Assembly: GCA_028687155.1 (NCBI GenBank)
Contig: JAQUAR010000020.1
Location: 1-12,141, forward strand
DNA from: Methylacidiphilaceae bacterium
Lineage (GTDB): Bacteria; Verrucomicrobiota; Verrucomicrobiia; Methylacidiphilales; Methylacidiphilaceae
DNA length: 12,141 bases
Direction: 5' to 3'
The position numbers and the translations under genes are program-made. Numbering within the stretch: position 1 is the stretch's first letter; each line of letters starts with the position of its first letter. Of the stretch, positions 4,874 to 12,141 are shown in pieces. The notes below the pieces were generated by a model. That model had not been told where the DNA came from. It worked only from the letters and a program-made list of their open reading frames with translations, and did not search any database.

Positions 4874-6978
4874 CTATTCGACTGCGAATCGGCGGCATGA
4901 CTTGTTCCAACTGCTCCCGGCATGTGCAAACGGCGTTGAGTTCGGTCCCGAAGGTGATCTCGGCGCGGGTCGACCTCGAGAAGGGCAGGGCGACGGTGGA
5001 GGTCGGCGAGGGGGGGGCTTCTTCGGCGGCGCTGGTCGAGGCGGTGCAGAAGGCAGGCTATGAGGCGGCGCCGGCGGAAGACGAGGAGGACTCATCCAGC
5101 CCTTGGAAACGAGGCCTGCTGGTGGGGGTCATTCTCACTCCGCTCCTTTTGATCCTGCCTTGGCTCGTTCGGGCCCCGCCCCATCCGCATTGGCTCGGCT
5201 GGCTCGAGTTTGCCCTGGCCCTTCCCGTGCAGCTGATTACCGGGCGTCCGTTCTATCAGGGGGCCTACCGTCAACTCCGCCACGGGCGGCTCGACATGGA
5301 CGTGCTGGTCTCCCTGGGAAGCTCGGCCGCCTTTCTCTTGAGCGTCTATGGCCTTTTTCGGCCCGGGGCCCTCGAACATGGCTATTTCGACGAGGCAGCG
5401 GCGATCCTCACCTTGGTGAGCGTAGGGCATTGGCTGGAGGCTCGCGTCTCCCTCCGCGCCTCCCAGACTCTGCGCACTCTCTTGTCCCTGGCCCCTCCCA
5501 AGGCGCGCCGGCGCCGCTCCGACGGGGGGGAGGAAGAGGTCTCGGTCGAGCAGTTGCAGAAGGAGGACCTCGTGATTCTGGGTCCGGGGGACCGCGTGCC
5601 CGTCGACGGGGTCATGGAGGAAGGGAAGGGGATTCTCGATGAAAGCATGCTCACCGGGGAATCCCAGCTGGTGGAAAAGGCGCTGGGCGGGCCGCTCTAT
5701 GCGGGAACGATCAACGTGAGCCGGCGGATCGTGATGCGTGTGTCGGCTGCGGGATCGGAAACGGTGCTCGCGCATATCGCGGCAGTGGTCGAGCGAGCCC
5801 AACAGAGCCGGGCCGCGATCCAGCGGCTGGTCGACCGGGTGAGCAATATTTTCGTGCTCGCCGTCCTGGCGCTGGCGGGAGGAACCGTTCTCGGCTGGGG
5901 ATGGTTCGGCCTCGGGTGGGAAAGAGCCCTTTTGCGGGCCGCCTCCGTTCTGGTCGTGGCCTGCCCCTGTGCGATGGGCCTTGCGACTCCCGCGGCGATC
6001 CTCGTGGCGGCTAATGTGGCGGCCCGCAGAGGCGTTCTCTTACGCGACGCGCAGGCGCTCGAAAAATGCGGCAGAATCCGGAGGATCGTCTTCGACAAGA
6101 CCGGGACGCTCACCGAGCCGACCGTGGGAGAGCCCACCTATTATGGAGAGGCTCCCCAGGAAGCGGAGAGGCTGGCGCGGGGGCTGGCGGCACCGAGCCG
6201 CCATCCGCTCAGCCAAGCGGTCTCCCGGTATTATGCAGAATGGCCAGAAGCAGAGCTGGAAGAGTGGGAAGAGGAGCGTGGATTGGGAGTGCAGGCGCGC
6301 TACCGGGGCGAGACCGCACGGCTGGGTTCGCTCCGCTGGCTGGGAGAATTGGGAGTCGCGCTTCCGGACGAGGCTGCGAGCGGAGCGAATGGAACACTCG
6401 GCCTCGCGCTGGGGAAGCAGCTCTTGGCCACTCTGCCGGTCCTCGCCCGGCCCAAGCCCTCTGCAGCCGGAGTCCTGCGCGGACTGCAAGAGCAGGGTTA
6501 TGCGGTCTACCTCTTTTCCGGCGATCAGGCGGAGGCGTCGTTCGCGTTTTCGCGGGAGGTTGGCATTCCGGCGGAACGGACCTTCGCCGAGGTGCGGCCG
6601 GAAGCCAAGGCCGAGCTCGTGCAGAAGCTCCAATCCCAGGGGGGAGGAGTCGCGTTCGTCGGGGATGGGATCAACGATGCCCCGGCGTTGGCGCAAGCCG
6701 ACCTCGGCATCGCCGTTCTCCAGGCGAGCGACATTGCCCGGGAATCCGCCGACGTGATTCTTCTGCGGAAAGACATCGAGGCGATCCCGGGAATCCTCTC
6801 CTTGAGCGCGAAGACGCTCCGCACGATCCACGAAAATCTCTTCTGGGCCTTTTTTTACAACGCGGCGGCGATTCCCCTGGCGATCTTTGGCGTGCTCTCC
6901 CCGGCTCTCTGTGCGGCGGCAATGGGCATGTCCGATCTGTTTGTCGTCGGGAATGCCTTGCGACTCTATCGCCGGTAA
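4870..6978 (+). CDS. copA: Copper-type P1B ATPase (Cu+ exporter, CopA family)
   Basis: A 702-aa heavy-metal pump with full domain order. An N-terminal HMA domain (2-67) has the metal-binding G-M-T-C-S-N-C (Cys12, Cys15). Paired membrane helices follow from about 83. The actuator domain has LDESMLTGES (TGES 262-265). The transmembrane Cys-Pro-Cys is at 365-367 in VVACPCAMGLATPAA. The phosphorylation motif DKTGT has Asp409, the nucleotide domain has the His-Pro pair 445-446, and the hinge is GDGINDAPAL (598-607). The last helices contain F-Y-N (662-664) and N-A-L-R-L, as in Cu+/Ag+ pumps. The pump would drive Cu+ out of the cytoplasm using ATP. At the site where CopA proteins usually have M-x-x-S-S, this one reads M685-G-M-S688-D689, with Asp for the second Ser. 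The ATG at 4870 puts the HMA strand at the N-terminus; a TTG at 4828 is an unlikely longer start. No copper regulator or chaperone gene is adjacent. The gap before it is 111 nt with no clear terminator. Confidence 0.93.
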   Translation: MTIRLRIGGMTCSNCSRHVQTALSSVPKVISARVDLEKGRATVEVGEGGASSAALVEAVQKAGYEAAPAEDEEDSSSPWKRGLLVGVILTPLLLILPWLVRAPPHPHWLGWLEFALALPVQLITGRPFYQGAYRQLRHGRLDMDVLVSLGSSAAFLLSVYGLFRPGALEHGYFDEAAAILTLVSVGHWLEARVSLRASQTLRTLLSLAPPKARRRRSDGGEEEVSVEQLQKEDLVILGPGDRVPVDGVMEEGKGILDESMLTGESQLVEKALGGPLYAGTINVSRRIVMRVSAAGSETVLAHIAAVVERAQQSRAAIQRLVDRVSNIFVLAVLALAGGTVLGWGWFGLGWERALLRAASVLVVACPCAMGLATPAAILVAANVAARRGVLLRDAQALEKCGRIRRIVFDKTGTLTEPTVGEPTYYGEAPQEAERLARGLAAPSRHPLSQAVSRYYAEWPEAELEEWEEERGLGVQARYRGETARLGSLRWLGELGVALPDEAASGANGTLGLALGKQLLATLPVLARPKPSAAGVLRGLQEQGYAVYLFSGDQAEASFAFSREVGIPAERTFAEVRPEAKAELVQKLQSQGGGVAFVGDGINDAPALAQADLGIAVLQASDIARESADVILLRKDIEAIPGILSLSAKTLRTIHENLFWAFFYNAAAIPLAIFGVLSPALCAAAMGMSDLFVVGNALRLYRR

Positions 6979-7035
6979 CGTACGAAAAGGGATCTCCTCC
7001 CGCGCCGCGTGGACGAGGGGAAACCGTTAAACAAT

Positions 7036-7698
7036 ATGGGTTGGGATCTCTGGCTTTTTTACGAGATCAACACTCATTGGACCTGCCCCCTGCTGGACTG
7101 GGGAATGCCCCTGGTCTCCCACTACTACCATTTTCAGGGCATCGTTCTGGTGGGAGTGGTGCTATTGACTGCATTCGGCCGCTTCCGGGATCGCTGTTTC
7201 CTGGGCCTGGTAGGAATCAGCCTCGTCGTGGGAGATATGGGAGTGACCGACGGCCTGAAGCATCTCGTGAACCGTCCCCGTCCCTTTTCTGTTCTTCCCG
7301 GAGTTCGGGAGGTCGAGGAAGGGAAGATTTCCTGGTCCGATCCGAGCCGGGGGCCCCAAGGCCACTCCTTCCCTTCGGGGCATGCGGCGAACAACGCGGC
7401 GCTCGCCTATCTGGCGAATGTCGTCTACGGCCCGCGAATGGCCTGGGTTTGGCTCTGGGCGGGACTGGTGGGCTACTCGCGGGTTTATCTCGGAGTCCAC
7501 TATCCTTCCGACGTTCTCGCCGGATGGTTGGTGGGAGCCTTTTATGCCTGGGCATTGAGCGCCGGAACGGAGTACGCCTGGCGTCGATGGGGAAAGCAGC
7601 TCTTTCCCCGACTTTCCGCCGCGCATCCCCGACTTCTCTCTGCTTCGGCGCAGAGGAAAGAAGGCCGGCAGGGTGAGCAGGAGAGTAAGATCGGTTGA
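7036..7698 (+). CDS. PAP2-family membrane phosphatase
   Basis: A 220-aa integral membrane protein with the three acid-phosphatase motifs in order: K-x6-R-P (K75 to R82-P83, KHLVNRPRP), P-S-G-H (113-116, SFPSGHAANN) and S-R-x5-H-x3-D (SR 148-149, His155, Asp159). His116 would be the general acid and His155 the nucleophile. Hydrophobic segments at about 34-48, 54-70, 122-132, 136-147 and 158-178 fit the usual multi-helix fold. Family members dephosphorylate lipid phosphates such as undecaprenyl pyrophosphate, phosphatidic acid or lipid A; the substrate cannot be told here. The ATG at 7036 was chosen; an in-frame GTG at 7009 would add nine residues, and neither has a well-placed Shine-Dalgarno. 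It lies 57 nt after copA and 6 nt before the amidohydrolase gene, so it is likely in the same transcript as the downstream genes. The C-terminal tail (about 190-220) is basic and polar. Confidence 0.9.
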   Translation: MGWDLWLFYEINTHWTCPLLDWGMPLVSHYYHFQGIVLVGVVLLTAFGRFRDRCFLGLVGISLVVGDMGVTDGLKHLVNRPRPFSVLPGVREVEEGKISWSDPSRGPQGHSFPSGHAANNAALAYLANVVYGPRMAWVWLWAGLVGYSRVYLGVHYPSDVLAGWLVGAFYAWALSAGTEYAWRRWGKQLFPRLSAAHPRLLSASAQRKEGRQGEQESKIG

Positions 7699-7704
7699 CC
7701 AAAG

Positions 7705-8925
7705 ATGCTCATTTCCGCAAAGGCTGTCTTCCTTGGCACCGGAGAAGTTCTCGTCCCTGGGATGGTTCGCGTCCTGGGGAGCCGCATCGTTCAAGTGGCC
7801 GAGGAGCTTTCTCCGCGGATGGGTGAGGAGCGGGTCGTCCTCGAGGAGGCCGTTCTTTCTCCTGGGCTGCTCAACGCCCACGTCCATCTGGATTATACGG
7901 GACTTCGGGGAAAGCTTCCGGCCGTCTCCTTTCCGGCATGGGTCAAGGAGATCCTTCGTCTCAAGGCATCCTTGCATCGGGAGTCGCTCGAAGCGGCGCT
8001 CGGTGAAGGATTCGGTCTCCTCGCCCGTTCCGGGACGACCGGGGTGGGCAACATGGAGGCCTACCCGGAGCTTCTGCTTCTAGCCGAACGGTTTCCCCTG
8101 CGCTGCTGGTGGTTTCTGGAGCTGATCGATCTCCGTCCCCACCTCTGGTCCGAGGAAGCGACATGCGCGGTTCTGCAATTTTTCGACGATCCCCCCGGCC
8201 CCCTCGGCAAGCTTGGACTGGCCCCTCATGCGCCCTACACGGCCTCTCCCGAGCTCTACCGTCTGGTCCGGGAAGGGGCCGAGCGCTTCCGCCTTCCGGT
8301 GACCACGCATGTGGCCGAGTCGCCCGAGGAGTGGACCATGTTTTGCCAAGGAGAGGGTGAACTCCTGGATCTGGTCAGCCAAGCCGGCCGTCCGAGGCCG
8401 AAGGGCGCAGAGCTTTCTCCGCTCCAGTGGCTCGATCGGACCGGAGGCCTTGCTCCCGGCATGTTATTGGTCCACTTGAACTATCTCTGCGAGGCGGACT
8501 GGGCTCTTTTGGCCAGGCGGGAGTTTCCGGTCGTCCACTGCCCGAAGTCGCACGCTTTCTTTTCCTACGCACCCTTTCCCCTGGAGCGGATGCTTTCGCT
8601 CGGAATCCCCGTCTGTCTGGGCACCGACAGCTTGGCCAGCAACGACACTCTCGACCTGCGCGAGGAGATTCGCCAAGCGCGCCAGTTGCATCCCGGAATC
8701 CCGCCGGAGCGATGGTGGGAGATGGTCACGGCAGCACCGGCGCGAGCGCTGGGCTTGCCGGGAACCTTGGGCGAAATCCGCAGCGGAGCCTGGGCAGATC
8801 TCGCGGCATTCCGGTGGGGGAGCGGGCTCGATCCCTGGGAAGCCTGCATCGAGAGCCGGGAAGAGCCGCTTTTCCTCATGGTACATGGAAGGGTGCTCAA
8901 GGCCGAGGGCCGTTGGTTCTCGTGA
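7705..8925 (+). CDS. Metal-dependent amidohydrolase (ATZ/TRZ, aminodeoxyfutalosine- or deoxyadenosine-deaminase-like)
   Basis: A 406-aa enzyme of the amidohydrolase superfamily. The metal-site pattern is complete: H-V-H (59-61) after the strand LSPGLLNAH, A-P-H-A-P-Y-T (His175), T-H-V-A-E (His202, Glu205), VVHCPKSHAFF (His278) and G-T-D-S-L-A-S-N (Asp308). The combination of His175, the THVAE Glu and GTDSLASN is typical of the deaminase branch (S-adenosylhomocysteine/MTA, aminodeoxyfutalosine and guanine deaminases) rather than dihydroorotases. Candidate substrates are aminodeoxyfutalosine (menaquinone synthesis) or another adenosyl nucleoside. The ATG at 7705 lies 6 nt after the PAP2 stop, with a weak ribosome site. 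Its TGA (8923-8925) overlaps the GTG of bioF, indicating translational coupling with biotin genes. The fold call is firm; the substrate is open. Confidence 0.85.
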   Translation: MLISAKAVFLGTGEVLVPGMVRVLGSRIVQVAEELSPRMGEERVVLEEAVLSPGLLNAHVHLDYTGLRGKLPAVSFPAWVKEILRLKASLHRESLEAALGEGFGLLARSGTTGVGNMEAYPELLLLAERFPLRCWWFLELIDLRPHLWSEEATCAVLQFFDDPPGPLGKLGLAPHAPYTASPELYRLVREGAERFRLPVTTHVAESPEEWTMFCQGEGELLDLVSQAGRPRPKGAELSPLQWLDRTGGLAPGMLLVHLNYLCEADWALLARREFPVVHCPKSHAFFSYAPFPLERMLSLGIPVCLGTDSLASNDTLDLREEIRQARQLHPGIPPERWWEMVTAAPARALGLPGTLGEIRSGAWADLAAFRWGSGLDPWEACIESREEPLFLMVHGRVLKAEGRWFS

Positions 8926-10070
8926 ATAGAGAATTTCGCGCCGCACTCGGCCGGGAGCTGGAAGAACTAGCGGAAGCCGGGCTGCTCCGATCTCTGCCTG
9001 GGCTTGCCGGCGCCGGAGGAGAGGGGACCGCAGAAGGAAAAACGCCTTGGCTCAACTTTGCCTCGAGCGACTACCTGGGTCTTTCTCACCATCCGGAGGT
9101 GATCGATGCGGGCTGTCGAACGTTCCGCGAACGGGGTTCAGGTGCCGGCGCCTCTCGCCTGCTCTGCCTGGATGCCGATCTCCAGCGGGATCTGGAGGTG
9201 CGCCTAGCTTCCTGGAAGCGCCGCGAGGCGGCGCTGGTCTTTCCGAGCGGCTATGCGGCCGCGGCCGGCACGATCCCTATCCTCGTTGGTGCGGAGGACC
9301 TGGTTCTGCTCGACCGGCTTAGCCACGCGTCGCTCATCGACGGGGCGCGCGCCAGCAAGGCCACCCTTCGCGTCTTCCCCCACAACGACCTCGATGGGCT
9401 GGAGGAGATCTTGCGCCGGCATCGCGCGAAATCCCGGCGGGCGCTCGTCGTGACCGAATCGGTCTTTTCGATGGATGGGGATATCGCCCCGCTCCAGGAT
9501 CTGGTTGCCCTGAAGGAAAGATACGAGGCATGGTGTCTGGTGGACGAGGCGCACGCAGAAGGAGTCTTCGGTCGGACCGGAGCCGGGATCATTGAGACGC
9601 TCGGCTTGGAAGGGCGAATCGAGGTAGAGCTGGGAACCCTTTCCAAAGCACTCGGGTCGGGAGGAGGATTCGTGGCCGGCGACCGGGAGCTCATCGACCT
9701 GCTGGTCAACCGAGCCCGCCCTTTTGTCTACTCGACGGCGCTGCCACCGCCTTCGGCCGGGGCGGCCAAGGCCGCTCTCGCCCTGTTGACTTCGGGAGAG
9801 GGGATGCGGCGGCGCGAGCGGCTCCGGGAAATCATCGCCCTTTTCGGAGGGGGCCAGAGCGAGCGGTCTCCCATCTTTCCCGTGGTCTACGGGGAGGAAA
9901 GGCGGGCGACGGCGGTCGCCGCCCGGCTTCGGATGAGAGGAATCTTTGCCCCGGCCATCCGCTTTCCGACCGTTCCCAAAGGGACTGCCCGGCTTCGGAT
10001 TTCGCTCTGCTCCTTTCACACCCCGGAAGAGATCCGGCGGCTTCAAGCGGAGCTCGAGCGCGAAGAATGA
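8922..10070 (+). CDS. bioF: 8-amino-7-oxononanoate synthase
   Basis: A 382-aa PLP-dependent alpha-oxoamine synthase. It condenses pimeloyl-ACP (or pimeloyl-CoA) with L-alanine, giving 8-amino-7-oxononanoate, the first step of the biotin ring pathway. Seen in sequence: N-F-A-S-S-D-Y-L-G-L (45-54), G-S-G-A-G-A-S-R-L (72-80), D-R-L-S-H-A-S (131-137) with His135 for PLP stacking, VTESVFSMDGDIAPL (177-191), V-D-E-A-H-A-E-G-V (Asp208, His211) and L-S-K-A-L-G-S-G-G-G with the Schiff-base Lys242. Length matches the family. The start is a GTG at 8922 that overlaps the amidohydrolase stop (GTGA). A longer reading frame upstream overlaps the amidohydrolase gene and has no bioF-like sequence. Other oxoamine synthases (KBL, serine palmitoyltransferase) are possible in principle, but the neighbouring bioA settles the assignment. 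The stop overlaps the bioA start by ATGA. Confidence 0.93.
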   Translation: MNREFRAALGRELEELAEAGLLRSLPGLAGAGGEGTAEGKTPWLNFASSDYLGLSHHPEVIDAGCRTFRERGSGAGASRLLCLDADLQRDLEVRLASWKRREAALVFPSGYAAAAGTIPILVGAEDLVLLDRLSHASLIDGARASKATLRVFPHNDLDGLEEILRRHRAKSRRALVVTESVFSMDGDIAPLQDLVALKERYEAWCLVDEAHAEGVFGRTGAGIIETLGLEGRIEVELGTLSKALGSGGGFVAGDRELIDLLVNRARPFVYSTALPPPSAGAAKAALALLTSGEGMRRRERLREIIALFGGGQSERSPIFPVVYGEERRATAVAARLRMRGIFAPAIRFPTVPKGTARLRISLCSFHTPEEIRRLQAELEREE

Positions 10071-11440
10071 TGACTTCGGAAGATCGCGACAAGGACTTCG
10101 TCTGGCATCCTTTTACTCCCGATCGGCCCTGGCGGGATCCGGCTTATCGCCTGCCGGTGATCGTGCGCGGGGAGGGTCCCTATTTATGGGACGAGGAGGG
10201 AAAGCAGTATTGGGACGGTAACTCCTCGATCTGGACCAATCTCCATGGACACCGCCATCCCCGGCTTGTCGCGGCGGTTCGGGATCAGCTCGAGCGAATC
10301 GACCATGTCTCGTTTCTCGGCCTGACCCATCCCTGGGGAGCCGAGCTTGCGGAACGGCTTTCCGGGATCGCGGCGGGCGGGAGCGGCCCCAGATACCGGA
10401 CTTTTTTTTCGGACGACGGGTCCACGGCGATCGAAGCGGCCGTGAAGATCGCCTGGCAATATTTTCAGCAAAACGGGCAGCCCCAGCGCGATCTCTTTCT
10501 CTGCCTTACGGAGAGCTATCATGGGGACACGGTAGGAGCGATGAGCGTGGCCCAAAGCCGCTTTCACCGGCTTTTCGGGCCATTGCGCTTTCCTTCCGTT
10601 TCCATCGCCTCGCCGGCCTGCTACCGCTGCCCATTCAATCGAGCGGCGCCGGGAAAAAAGGATGCCCGTCAGGGTCGCCGATGCTCCTGGGAGTGTATCC
10701 GGATTCTGGAGGAGGCCCTCGATCGCCACGGCAACCGGCTGGCTGCCCTCTTGATCGAGCCGAAGGTGCAGGCGGCCGCCGGAATGTGGATGCACCCGGA
10801 GGGCTACCTGCGCGAGCTCGACCGGCTCTGCCGGGAGCGAGGCGTCTTCTGGATCGCCGACGAGATCTTCACGGGCTTCGGCCGGCTGGGGAGCTGGTTC
10901 GCCTGCGAACGGGAAGGGGTCTTTCCCGACCTCCTCTGCTTGGCCAAGGGGCTGACGGGAGGGATGACGCCGCTGGCCGCAACCCTCGTGCGGGAAGGGA
11001 TCTACGCGGGGTTTACAGGAGAGAACAGCCGGGCCTTTCTGCACGGGCATAGCTACACGGCGAACCCGATCGGGTGCGCGGCGGCACTCGCCTCGCTCGC
11101 TGTCTTCAAGGAGGAAGAAGTCTTCGAGCGGATCGCCCGACACGCTGAGGTCCTGAGCGCTCTCTCCCAGCGGTTCTGGCGGCATCCCCACGTAGGGGAT
11201 GTCCGGCAAGAGGGGCTTGTGCTGGCGGTTGAGCTTGTCGAGAGACAAGCCGACCGGTCATCCTTCCCGAAAGAGCGGGAGGTGGGCTTTCGCGTCTGCG
11301 AACGAGCCCGAGCCCACGGGCTGCTGACTCGGCCCATTGGGGATGTCCTGGTGCTGGTGCCTCCCCTCTGCGTCTCTGCCGACGATTTGGCCGGGATGGT
11401 CGGCGCTCTCGATCGGGCTCTCTGGGAGGAGCTGCCGTGA
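10067..11440 (+). CDS. bioA: Adenosylmethionine-8-amino-7-oxononanoate aminotransferase
   Basis: A 457-aa class-III PLP aminotransferase that converts 8-amino-7-oxononanoate to 7,8-diaminononanoate, normally with S-adenosylmethionine as amino donor. Motifs: VWHPFTPDRPW (12-22), W-D-G-N-S-S-I-W-T-N-L-H-G-H (49-62), FFSDDGSTAIEAA (113-125), E-S-Y-H-G-D-T-V-G-A (149-158), IADEIFTGFGR (263-273) with the PLP-binding Asp265, C-L-A-K-G-L-T-G-G with Lys294 and L-H-G-H-S-Y-T-A-N-P. It takes the product of bioF, which it overlaps by 4 nt (ATGA at 10067-10070), so the pair is translationally coupled. A second ATG directly follows the first, so the start could be one codon later. A cysteine set, C185-x2-C188 and C206-x3-C210, flanks a basic loop and could bind a metal. 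A lysine-using BioK variant cannot be excluded from sequence. No bioB or bioD lies in the window. Confidence 0.94.
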   Translation: MMTSEDRDKDFVWHPFTPDRPWRDPAYRLPVIVRGEGPYLWDEEGKQYWDGNSSIWTNLHGHRHPRLVAAVRDQLERIDHVSFLGLTHPWGAELAERLSGIAAGGSGPRYRTFFSDDGSTAIEAAVKIAWQYFQQNGQPQRDLFLCLTESYHGDTVGAMSVAQSRFHRLFGPLRFPSVSIASPACYRCPFNRAAPGKKDARQGRRCSWECIRILEEALDRHGNRLAALLIEPKVQAAAGMWMHPEGYLRELDRLCRERGVFWIADEIFTGFGRLGSWFACEREGVFPDLLCLAKGLTGGMTPLAATLVREGIYAGFTGENSRAFLHGHSYTANPIGCAAALASLAVFKEEEVFERIARHAEVLSALSQRFWRHPHVGDVRQEGLVLAVELVERQADRSSFPKEREVGFRVCERARAHGLLTRPIGDVLVLVPPLCVSADDLAGMVGALDRALWEELP

Positions 11441-11474
11441 TCGCCGAGTGGAACAGGGTAGGGAACGAAAAGCG

Positions 11475-12141
11475 ATGTTTTGGTCCTCGGTCATTTCGGA
11501 GACGGCAACTCCTTTGTCCCTCCCGCAGCTCTTGTGGAAGGCTGTCGGGGAAGAGCCCCTCCGGTTCGTCGAAATGGGGATCTTCTTCCTGGCGATCCTT
11601 CACACCTTCCTCGCTCCCTCCCTCCACCGTCTGGGATGCCGCCGGTTGGAGCGAGCAGGCCGGCTCGAATCCGGGCAAGGGCCGACTGCGGCGAACCAAC
11701 GAGTGGTTGCGGAGCTGCTTCTCCTTCTGGGCGAGGTCGAAGTGGTCTTCGGCTTCTGGGTCATCCCGCTTTTCTGGATTCTGGTCGGCGTCAAGGGGTG
11801 GGCCGGGGCGATCCAGCGGTTGGGGCTGAGCCGGGATTTCGAGGAGGCGATCTTCGTGGTCGCGGTCATGACGGTCGCGTCCAGCCGGCCGATCCTTCTC
11901 TTCCTGGACCGGTGGCTCCAACGGGTGGCTGCCTTGGGTCGGGAGTCGGTCGCAGCCTGGTGGTTTTCCCTGTTGACGCTAGGTGCGTTGGCCGGCTCCC
12001 TCGTCACAGAGCCGGGAGCGATGACCGTGACCGCTCTTTTGCTGGGCAAGCGCTTTTTTGCCCTTGGGCCCCGTCCGGCTCTCTCTTACGCAACGGTCGG
12101 TCTTCTCTTCGCCAACGTATCGATCGGAGGCTCCCTCACTC
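11475..12141 (+). CDS. Putative Na+/H+ antiporter (PF07399-type), 5' part
   Basis: An open frame from the ATG at 11475 runs to the right edge without a stop (222 codons seen). The translation is strongly hydrophobic with short charged loops. It carries blocks I recognise from the putative Na+/H+ antiporter family found in Chlamydiae, Verrucomicrobia and others: LLLLLGEVEVVFGFWVIPLF (81-100), AIFVVAVMTVASSRPILLF (125-143), L-V-T-E-P-G-A-M-T-V-T-A-L-L-L (176-190) and LLFANVSIGGSLT (210-222). The acidic residues in the membrane blocks (E87, E89, E179) are candidates for ion handling. Hydrophobic segments lie at about 32-48, 80-105, 122-143, 160-176 and 205-222. It starts 34 nt after bioA on the same strand. 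The Shine-Dalgarno is weak (AGGG about 11 nt upstream); an in-frame GTG at 11448 would add nine residues. Direct functional data for this family are thin, so the ion specificity is only putative. Confidence 0.82.
   Translation, partial: MFWSSVISETATPLSLPQLLWKAVGEEPLRFVEMGIFFLAILHTFLAPSLHRLGCRRLERAGRLESGQGPTAANQRVVAELLLLLGEVEVVFGFWVIPLFWILVGVKGWAGAIQRLGLSRDFEEAIFVVAVMTVASSRPILLFLDRWLQRVAALGRESVAAWWFSLLTLGALAGSLVTEPGAMTVTALLLGKRFFALGPRPALSYATVGLLFANVSIGGSLT

Noticed and set aside
3658..4929. Long minus-strand open frame (423 codons) opposite asd
   Set aside because: Antisense shadow of a GC-rich gene; asd on the plus strand has every catalytic motif, and the antisense translation shows no recognisable domain.
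5010..5017. Run of eight G in copA, and a run of eight T at 10402-10409 in bioA, as possible phase-variation tracts
   Set aside because: Both are within intact frames of housekeeping-type genes and encode ordinary residues (GEGGAS, TFFS); the lengths are near what chance allows.
6066..7676. Plus-strand 536-codon open frame overlapping copA and the PAP2 gene
   Set aside because: Runs out of frame through two well-supported genes; its translation is Arg/Gly/Pro/Ala-rich, typical of frame-shifted GC-rich coding DNA.
9204..11248. Minus-strand open frames opposite bioF (280 codons) and bioA (354 codons)
   Set aside because: Shadows of bioF and bioA, whose family motifs and active-site lysines are intact on the plus strand.
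11437..11829. 130-codon plus-strand frame whose start overlaps the bioA stop (GTGA)
   Set aside because: The overlap looks attractive, but the translation is Ser/Arg/Gly low-complexity. The frame starting at 11475 encodes a recognisable multi-helix antiporter that stays open to the window end.
11106..12049. Minus-strand open frames of 271 and 149 codons over the bioA end and the antiporter gene
   Set aside because: Opposite strand of recognised coding sequence; Arg/Pro-rich with no domain.

Overview
The window is about 12.1 kb of GC-rich, densely coded bacterial chromosome. The gene families are a bactofilin, a YdbH-type AsmA-like protein with a DUF1318 partner, ExbD, a copper ATPase, a futalosine/ATZ-type amidohydrolase, BioF/BioA and a PF07399-type putative Na+/H+ antiporter. 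High GC, weak Shine-Dalgarno use and this mixture suggest a Gram-negative from the PVC/Verrucomicrobiota side, possibly a relative of Methylacidimicrobium. That assignment is an inference from gene content and was not tested by a search. No rRNA, tRNA, insertion sequence, phage gene or CRISPR array was seen.

Left arm (1-3068, minus strand, read right to left): an envelope operon. It starts with a YdbH-like inner-membrane-anchored protein. Next comes a small lipoprotein that looks like a natural fusion of YnbE (N-terminal lipoprotein part) and YdbL (C-terminal DUF1318 part). A secreted protein of unknown function follows, then the start of an ExbD/TolR-type protein that runs off the left edge. 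In E. coli, YdbH, YnbE and YdbL are three separate proteins forming and controlling an intermembrane lipid-transport bridge, so the two-gene fused form is the most notable thing in the window.

Centre (3069-3209): a relatively AT-rich divergent intergenic region. It carries a perfect 9-bp inverted repeat with arms 51 nt apart, placed so that it could serve both directions.

Right arm (3210-12141, plus strand): bactofilin, aspartate-semialdehyde dehydrogenase, Cu+-type P-type ATPase, PAP2 phosphatase, amidohydrolase, bioF, bioA and the 5' part of a putative Na+/H+ antiporter. Gaps are short throughout (25, 111, 57 and 6 nt, then two 4-nt stop/start overlaps, then 34 nt). The amidohydrolase-bioF-bioA block is tightly coupled and is probably one transcript. 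Bactofilin and Asd both bear on the cell envelope (cytoskeletal scaffold and diaminopimelate supply). BioF and BioA catalyse consecutive steps of biotin synthesis. The coupled amidohydrolase may handle an adenosyl by-product of biotin synthesis or act in menaquinone synthesis, but its substrate cannot be fixed from sequence alone.
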